Assembly: GCF_000155675.2 (NCBI RefSeq)
Contig: NC_020911.1
Coordinates: 4,330,501-4,394,500, forward strand
Source: Octadecabacter antarcticus 307
Lineage (GTDB): Bacteria > Pseudomonadota > Alphaproteobacteria > Rhodobacterales > Rhodobacteraceae
Reading direction: 5' to 3'
Length of the DNA: 64,000 nucleotides
Position 1 is the stretch's first letter. Every line of letters begins with the position of its first letter. Of the stretch, positions 59,044-64,000 are shown piece by piece. The notes below the pieces were generated by a model. That model saw only the letters and a program-made list of their open reading frames with translations, was not told where the DNA came from and ran no database searches. A program made the position numbers and the translations under genes.

Positions 59044-59490
59044 ATGCGCAAACTACTTATGACAACAGCATTGCTTATTGCATCCGCTGTTCCAGCCCTT
59101 GCTGAAACTATCGAAGTCCAGATGCTAAACGAGAACGCGGCCGGTGATCGCATGGTCTTCAGCCCAGAGCTGATCCACGCCGAAGTCGGCGATGTGATTA
59201 AGTTTATAGCAACTGACAGGTCTCACAATGCGCAATCAGTAAGAAATGCGCTCCCCGAAGGACAAGAAGCCTTCAAGGGAAGAATGAGTCAGGACGTTGA
59301 GTATGTCGTCACTGAGACAGGTTTGACGGCAGTCGTCTGTCAACCTCACCAAACCATGGGCATGGTGGCTTTGATTGTCGTTGGTGATGATTTCAGCAAT
59401 GCCCAAGATATTCTCGATGCGCGTATTCGCGGGGCGGGCAAAGACAAGATCGAGGCGCTCATCGAAGAGGCCCAAGCCGCTCAATCTTAA
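59044..59490 (+). CDS. Pseudoazurin (type 1 copper protein)
   Basis: A 148-aa periplasmic electron carrier, commonly the donor to nitrite reductase or nitrous oxide reductase. It has a signal peptide (LLMTTALLIASAVPALA, cleavage after ALA near 20). Copper ligands are visible: His in DRSHNAQ, and Cys, His and Met in VVCQPHQTMGM. GGAG lies before the ATG. No denitrification genes are adjacent, so its partner is unknown. Confidence 0.92.
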   Translation: MRKLLMTTALLIASAVPALAETIEVQMLNENAAGDRMVFSPELIHAEVGDVIKFIATDRSHNAQSVRNALPEGQEAFKGRMSQDVEYVVTETGLTAVVCQPHQTMGMVALIVVGDDFSNAQDILDARIRGAGKDKIEALIEEAQAAQS

Positions 59491-60298
59491 CGCCAAACAA
59501 CAAAGACCTAATAGGGCCGGATGGCATATGCCTTTTCTGCCTTGTCTTGTTATAAGGGCCTGAAGGCCAATTATCCTTTTCAGGTCATTGGAGAAAAGGA
59601 GGCCAACTTCACTCCTCCACGGTCCAGCACGACCTACAGGAAACGATCCGCCCCTCGCCGCTGCCTTGCGCTGCACGCGATTGCAGTGAAAGGCAACGGC
59701 TCCTGTATCGTTCAAAAGCCACATTCTGGATAAGGCAAACAAGACACGAGCGCCCTTGGAGCGTCAATCAATTGTTCTGGCGTCTGTGACTGGAGGGTTA
59801 AAGTGGGACGTGTGTAGTAGGCGACCCAAGGAAGTGGAGATCAAGGTTCAGATGTTGGGGCCATTTATGGAAGCCACAAATGTATAATTCAATGCAAGTT
59901 GTATAATTTGGGAACAAGGCTGTGCATGAAGTTAATGCTGCGAAGACGTTTTTTTGATTGCTACAGCGCTGTAGTGCTTGGGAGAAGTGATCATACACGA
60001 TCCGCGAGCCAATTGGCCGAAAAGAATGGAGTTCGACTCATTGATGTTTCTGAGCTTACAAACCTATCAAATGCTCTGGGGCTACCAAACGTTGCGTAAA
60101 CCGTCAGAGTTGCAAAAGTGGTTGGAGACGTCGGAACAGTCGGAGCAACATGAAAAACTTCAAGATATCAGCCATTGTTCAGACCGTTCCGATCCCGCTG
60201 CGGCCTACCTTCGTTGACTTGCCTCGTTGATGGAGTAGTAACGCCGGTGATTTGCCCGTGATATTATTGGGCAGCTAAATCGACAGGAGGCATTCGTC
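59491..60298. other. Region without recognisable gene
   Basis: Short frames only, none convincing (the one at about 60033-60217 ends RSDPAAAYLR but has no start with a ribosome binding site). A long hairpin, CCGTTGCC...GGCAGCGG followed by CGAGGGGCGGAT (minus strand, about 59650-59700), is similar in its end to the one at 48.8 kb. Confidence 0.4.
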
Positions 60299-60967
60299 AT
60301 GAAGGTCAGAGCAATCCTTTTTGGATCGATCGGCACACTTGTTGAAACTTCAGACATTCAGCGCCGTGCATTCAATCGCGCTTTTGCAGAAGCTGGACTC
60401 GACTGGAATTGGTCTATCGACACCTACAAACTTTTGCTTAAAAAGTCAGGTGGACGTAACAGGATCCAGGACTACGCTATCCAACAAGGCATCAACGTGG
60501 ATGCCAATATCCTACATCAGCGTAAGACTGAGATTTTCGATGCCTTTATGGCCGACGGCAACGTTCCACTGCGTCTTGGCATCGACAACGTCATTCAGTT
60601 TGCTAAAAAAAACAACATACAGTTGGCGTTCGTTACATCCACTTCAAAGGCAAATATTGATGCTGTGTTTTCTGCACTCAGCAGTCAGGTAACGCGCGAT
60701 GACTTTGCGTTCATCGGTAATGATGCGATGGTGACCAAACCAAAGCCAAGCTCAGATATTTACACAAAAGCGTTGTCTGATCTTGGCCTAAAAACGCAAA
60801 GTTGCATTGCGGTGGAAGATACAGAAACCAGCATGCAAGCCGCACTGGCTGCAGGTATCAGATGCATCGCATTTCCTGGCGCTTACGCCGCCACTCAAGA
60901 CTTTAGTGGTGCGCTACTGACCACAAGTTGCTTATCACTAGATCATTTCAGGGCCCCAAAACATTGA
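60299..60967 (+). CDS. HAD-superfamily-like protein lacking the nucleophile
   Basis: A 222-aa protein with the overall layout of CbbY/Gph-type haloacid dehalogenase hydrolases: a helical cap, motif II (AFVTSTSK), motif III lysine (TKPKPSSDIYTKAL) and motif IV (AVEDTETSMQAALAAG). Motif I reads ILFGSIGTLVETS, where the usual FDxDGT has Gly and Ile in place of both aspartates, so normal phosphatase chemistry is not expected. AGGAGG lies before the ATG. It may be a binding or regulatory protein. Confidence 0.8.
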   Translation: MKVRAILFGSIGTLVETSDIQRRAFNRAFAEAGLDWNWSIDTYKLLLKKSGGRNRIQDYAIQQGINVDANILHQRKTEIFDAFMADGNVPLRLGIDNVIQFAKKNNIQLAFVTSTSKANIDAVFSALSSQVTRDDFAFIGNDAMVTKPKPSSDIYTKALSDLGLKTQSCIAVEDTETSMQAALAAGIRCIAFPGAYAATQDFSGALLTTSCLSLDHFRAPKH

Positions 60968-60983
60968 AAAATGTGTATTTTCA

Positions 60984-61121
60984 ATTGATGCAGCCCGCGC
61001 TTACACTTCAACCTTAGGTATGCGTGATGATCTTCTCGACGAACGGCGGCCTATGATGCAAGATTTGGCCGATTACGTAACGGGCGGCACTATGCCTCCT
61101 CACCTACGAGATCAGCTCTGA
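60984..61121 (+). pseudogene. Possible recombinase or transposase C-terminal remnant
   Basis: A 46-codon frame ending with TGA inside the 51-bp repeat: IDAARAYTSTLGMRDDLLDE and MMQDLADYVTGGTMPPHL. It looks like the end of a tyrosine-recombinase-type protein, but the match is from memory and short. Confidence 0.35.
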
Positions 61122-61160
61122 AGTGGACACGCTGGCCGGCTCGGGCAGAACCGGTCAGCG
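61110..61160. repeat. 51-bp repeat, copy 2
   Basis: Two differences from 53611-53661. It begins within the remnant at 60984-61121. Confidence 0.75.
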
Positions 61161-61189
61161 CTTACCACCACACGGAATGCGTCATGAGC

Positions 61190-61735
61190 CTAAAGTGGGT
61201 CAAATTTTATAACTTCACAGTTTTTGGGTTGGATTCCGGTCAGCGCGCGAATGAAGTTACCGTGAGAGACAATAGCTGTGGAGTGGATCCGTTCGCGCTC
61301 TAGAAGTTCGGCAAACGCATTCGCTCTTTCTTTCAAGGTCTCATCGGGTTCAACTGAGATTCCTCTGTGGTCTTTTTCTCCGTCATGCCACCAGCACTCA
61401 TCTAGATGACCAAAATCGAGATGAGGGTAATCTCTAGCAAGTTCGTGGGGTGGACTTCCAACATCGCAGCTGTTGCAGAGTTGCTCTCGCACCGTGGCAT
61501 TGATCTGAAACGGCAGCCTGTTTCCAAAAATTAAATGGGCTGTTTGCAGTGTTCGGGTGAACGGCGAAACAATGACGTTCATAATAACAAGTTGATTGAT
61601 TTCGGTCCGAGTCTGCTGAGCCTGAGATTCTCCCAGCTTTGTGATAGGTGCATCGAATATCATGGGATCCGGTTTGTTTTGATCATAAACAGCATTAAAA
61701 GCTGATTGAGCGTGTCGAATAAGGTAAATTGTCAC
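61190..61735 (-). CDS. Histidine phosphatase family protein
   Basis: A 181-aa protein of the phosphoglycerate mutase-like family. The RHG-type motif is LIRHAQS (phospho-accepting His), the second catalytic His is in IVSHGNFIRAL, and SPFTRTLQTA matches the conserved arginine region. The substrate is unknown. GTG at 61735 is chosen because AGGA lies 8 bases upstream; the frame extends to ATG 61783 without a ribosome binding site. Confidence 0.85.
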   Translation of the reverse strand: MTIYLIRHAQSAFNAVYDQNKPDPMIFDAPITKLGESQAQQTRTEINQLVIMNVIVSPFTRTLQTAHLIFGNRLPFQINATVREQLCNSCDVGSPPHELARDYPHLDFGHLDECWWHDGEKDHRGISVEPDETLKERANAFAELLERERIHSTAIVSHGNFIRALTGIQPKNCEVIKFDPL

Positions 61736-61936
61736 TTTGAATATTTCCTGATTCTGAGAATAACTGAGTTGCCGTTCAAGCATTTGGCTTTGTAAGCCGT
61801 TTGAAGCACCTACTCCATGGAGAGGGATTGGTGAGTATCTTACGTCCTACAGATAGTGCATCCATCCCAAAATCGTACCACCTGTGCGGCGTTTTTATTT
61901 CATCGACACATGGATGGCGCTTAATACAAATTTACC

Positions 61937-63208
61937 TCAACGAACCACCGGCAAATCAGCAAGCCGCGTTGTATACTTCGGACTTCGGTGATCGGACCAA
62001 AGCTGCCAAGGTCGCTTCGTCCCCTCACTCTCCAATACCAACGTTTTCTTCCCGAACCGGTTATTGACTTGATCAAGTGCACTCATGAGAGCAGCAGACT
62101 TCGGCTTCTCAACATCAAAAAGGGTCAGGGGCCGATCCTCGAAGCGAATGAGGTCGGCAAGCATTATCCCGGCTTTCGTAAAGCCATACATCTGCCCCTC
62201 GCCTTTCGGCCAAGCCGCTTGCGCGCACCGTCGTGCTGCTTCGACCAGACCAAACGTATCTGACGACATTGGCGTGATGCGCGTTGAGCGTGAGCCTGAA
62301 TACTGCGGTCGGTCTAAGCGGTGCCGGTTCGTGTGGAAGAACACAGTCAGTGTTCCAGCCACCAAGCCATGTTGGCGTAGCTTTTCAGCTGCACGGGTCG
62401 CATGCGCAGTCACCGCCTGAAACACTGTGTCAAAATCCATCATAGGCGTTCCGGCAGACCGCGTGACCGCCATACCCTTGCGCTGCGGCTCTATGTCATC
62501 AAATGCGAGACAGGCTTCACCTTGCAGCTCAAGCACCGTCCGTTCCAAAACGACTGAACCAACAGCCCGCGCTTGCTTTGTCGGCATATCGCGCAGGTCA
62601 GCAGCAGTATAAATGCCAAGCTTTTGTAATTTGGCATCTGTTTTGCGCCCTATCCCCCAAATGTCGCCAACGGGTACTTTCGGCAAAAGCCAAGCCGACA
62701 ACGCGTCATCCATCACATCCAACACTCCACCAAAAATTGGGTTCTTCTTCGCTATGTCATTGGCGCACTTTGCCAGCGTTTTGGTGGGAGCAATCCCGAT
62801 CCGCACGGGCACACCAATCCGGCGTAGCACCTCGCGCCGCATGGCCCGCGCATGTGTGTCCCGATCTTTAAAACCACCAAAATCCAAGAAGCATTCATCT
62901 ATCGAGTAGATCTCAACGTTGGGTGTGAAATCCTCGTACACCTCAACAACGCGTCGGCTTATGTCGCCGTAGAGCGTGTAATTGGAGCTGAACACTCGGA
63001 CACCATGCGCTTTGATCTTGTCTTGCAACAGGTGCAGCGGTTCGCCCATTTTAATGCCAAGGGCCTTTGCTTCGTCACTGCGCGCCACGGCACAGCCGTC
63101 ATTGTTCGACAGCACGATCACTGGCACATTCTTCAAGGTTGGATCAAATATCCGCTCCGCTGAAACATAGAAGTTGGCGCTGTCCGAGATCGCAATGGGC
63201 CGCTTCAT
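61937..63208 (-). CDS. umuC: DNA polymerase V subunit UmuC
   Basis: A Y-family translesion polymerase (423 aa). Catalytic acidic residues are in [13 protein letters not shown] (Asp8) and in [10 protein letters not shown]. The [28 protein letters not shown] helix-hairpin-helix and little-finger regions are typical. It overlaps umuD by 4 bases. SOS induction is expected from the box at 63656-63670. Confidence 0.95.
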   Translation of the reverse strand: MKRPIAISDSANFYVSAERIFDPTLKNVPVIVLSNNDGCAVARSDEAKALGIKMGEPLHLLQDKIKAHGVRVFSSNYTLYGDISRRVVEVYEDFTPNVEIYSIDECFLDFGGFKDRDTHARAMRREVLRRIGVPVRIGIAPTKTLAKCANDIAKKNPIFGGVLDVMDDALSAWLLPKVPVGDIWGIGRKTDAKLQKLGIYTAADLRDMPTKQARAVGSVVLERTVLELQGEACLAFDDIEPQRKGMAVTRSAGTPMMDFDTVFQAVTAHATRAAEKLRQHGLVAGTLTVFFHTNRHRLDRPQYSGSRSTRITPMSSDTFGLVEAARRCAQAAWPKGEGQMYGFTKAGIMLADLIRFEDRPLTLFDVEKPKSAALMSALDQVNNRFGKKTLVLESEGTKRPWQLWSDHRSPKYTTRLADLPVVR

Positions 63209-63639
63209 TCAAGATCATACCGTCGCACCACACCTGCAATAACGCCCCATATCTCGCTGTCTTCCGTCAACTCGATATCTGGAAAGCTCTCTGTGCTGTT
63301 GGCTGGAGCCAGAAAATACCGCCCGTCCCGCTTGCGCAACATCTTCGCGGTCACAGCACCTTCAACAACAGCTAAAACGGCGCGCCCAACTCTCCGCCTA
63401 CCAGCACGGTCTACAGCGATGATATCCCCATCTCGAATGCCTGCATCCCACAAACAATCGCCCTCAACGCGCCACCAAAACGTTGATGACGGGTGCCGAA
63501 CAACCCACGAAATGGGATCAATCTCGTCCTCAAGGTCATCTCCAGCAGGCGACGGGAACCCTGCGCTGACGGCGTTAGCAACCAGACGAACAGGGATACC
63601 ATTTGCAATAACTGGCGTCTCAACTGGAAAAACAGGCAC
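63205..63639 (-). CDS. umuD: UmuD-like S24 peptidase with Cys in the nucleophile position
   Basis: A 144-aa LexA/UmuD-type protein. The cleavage region SAGFPSPA and the catalytic lysine segment GAVTAKML are present. The nucleophile segment reads [11 protein letters not shown]: the normal GDSM has Cys-Leu instead of Ser-Met (codon TGT). The start is GTG 63639 with AGGGAG upstream; an ATG two bases before is out of frame. Self-cleavage might be slower, altered or absent. Confidence 0.9.
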   Translation of the reverse strand: MPVFPVETPVIANGIPVRLVANAVSAGFPSPAGDDLEDEIDPISWVVRHPSSTFWWRVEGDCLWDAGIRDGDIIAVDRAGRRRVGRAVLAVVEGAVTAKMLRKRDGRYFLAPANSTESFPDIELTEDSEIWGVIAGVVRRYDLE

Positions 63640-63655
63640 ATAATTCTCCCTTGGT

Positions 63656-63670
63656 GTTCTGGTAATGTTC
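63656..63670 (-). promoter_or_regulatory. SOS box (LexA operator) of umuDC
   Basis: GTTCTGGTAATGTTC is an exact GTTC-N7-GTTC, the alphaproteobacterial LexA site, 17-31 bp before the umuD start. Confidence 0.92.
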
Positions 63671-63724
63671 CTCCATCTCTCTCAATTTGATATCAGGTGT
63701 CAATGACCAACGATGGGCAACGTG

Positions 63725-63930
63725 GCCTATTCGGCTGGCAGCCTTTGGACAGCACGCATCCAAAGCTATTGGCGAACCCAACGCTTGGCGTGTTCTCTTT
63801 ATGTTCCTATCTTTAGAGACTAACCAAGTGGAGCTTTAATCATGACAAATACCGTTAAGACCGAAGAGCATCTGCAGTCGAACGATTATTATATCGTACC
63901 TGCGACGGCAAAGCAGCTGAGCTATGCGCG
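63725..63930. repeat. About 205-bp repeat, copy 2
   Basis: Partner of 53672-53876; includes the leader and first 30 codons of the gene at 63842. Confidence 0.7.
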
Positions 63931-64000
63931 TCAAATCGCGAGCTCGTACAAGAAGTCTTTGCCCGAGGAAATTGAGCAGAACAGGTATGCCTTGTCGCGC
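63842..64000 (+). CDS. Hypothetical protein, cut by the window edge
   Basis: Starts ATG 63842 with GTGGAG upstream and runs off the right end (53 codons seen): MTNTVKTEEHLQSNDYYIVP, then ATAKQLSYARQIASSYKKSL. The TAKQLxYAR segment recalls small proteins on Rhodobacterales plasmids, without known function. A decayed copy is at 53788-53886. Confidence 0.65.
   Translation, partial: MTNTVKTEEHLQSNDYYIVPATAKQLSYARQIASSYKKSLPEEIEQNRYALSR

Noticed and set aside
59978-60217. 79-codon plus-strand frame before the HAD-like gene
   Set aside because: No ribosome binding site at its ATG and no family resemblance; listed only as part of an empty region.

Overview
The window looks like the chromosome of a marine alphaproteobacterium of the Rhodobacterales (Roseobacter group). 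The basis is the ribosomal protein sequences, the alphaproteobacterial rplJL-rpoBC / str / S10 / spc gene order, an SOS box of the form GTTC-N7-GTTC in front of a umuDC pair, and cupredoxin, MerA-type and Flp-like genes typical of that group. The very high load of decayed insertion sequences recalls Octadecabacter-like genomes, but the genus is inference only. No rRNA, tRNA or CRISPR array was found.

Positions 1-41.4 kb hold the core translation and transcription cluster, all on the minus strand, in ancestral order but cut into separate units by inserted blocks. Reading with transcription: rplJ-rplL-rpoB-rpoC (41.4-31.7 kb), an EamA transporter, rpsL-rpsG-fusA-tuf-rpsJ-rplC-rplD-rplW (30.2-23.75 kb), an 8-kb mobile block, rplB-rpsS-rplV-rpsC-rplP (15.6-13.0 kb), a 3.8-kb accessory block (toxin-antitoxin pair, putative oxygenase, lysozyme-like protein, IS debris), rpmC-rpsQ-rplN-rplX-rplE-rpsN-rpsH-rplF-rplR-rpsE-rpmD (9.1-4.8 kb), a block with threonine ammonia-lyase and a pilin-like gene, and rplO-secY-adk (2.7-0.1 kb). 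Most cuts carry an intrinsic terminator on one side and a sigma70-type promoter (17-bp spacer, often C-rich) on the other, so the superoperon seems to have been re-wired into independent transcription units. rplK-rplA, normally before rplJ, and rpsM-rpsK-rpoA-rplQ, normally after adk, are not where expected.

Positions 41.4-53.7 kb are a graveyard of nested, mostly dead insertion sequences (IS1182, IS110, IS3, IS481 and IS5 types) with pieces of plasmid or transposon genes (ArdC-like, TniB-like, MerA C-terminus, sulfotransferase) and three small possibly intact genes (secreted acidic protein, GNAT acetyltransferase, membrane protein). Positions 53.7-64 kb are an accessory region: bestrophin-like channel, a three-gene operon of two methyltransferase-like proteins and a membrane protein, another dead IS3, pseudoazurin, a HAD-like protein, a histidine phosphatase and the SOS-regulated umuDC pair.

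The most striking signal is a family of about 37-43-bp hairpins, 14 copies here (12 independent). Each has the same outer sequence (CRYYGCCCGGCA on the left, GAGAGGG on the right) around an inverted repeat whose sequence differs between copies but keeps its pairing. They sit in either orientation inside transposase genes of at least three IS families, in several cases as a clean insertion that splits a conserved motif. I do not recognise a described element of this kind. A second notable point is a 2,569-bp block (a dead IS110 nested in an IS3) present twice in opposite orientation, flanking the rplW-to-rplJ segment.
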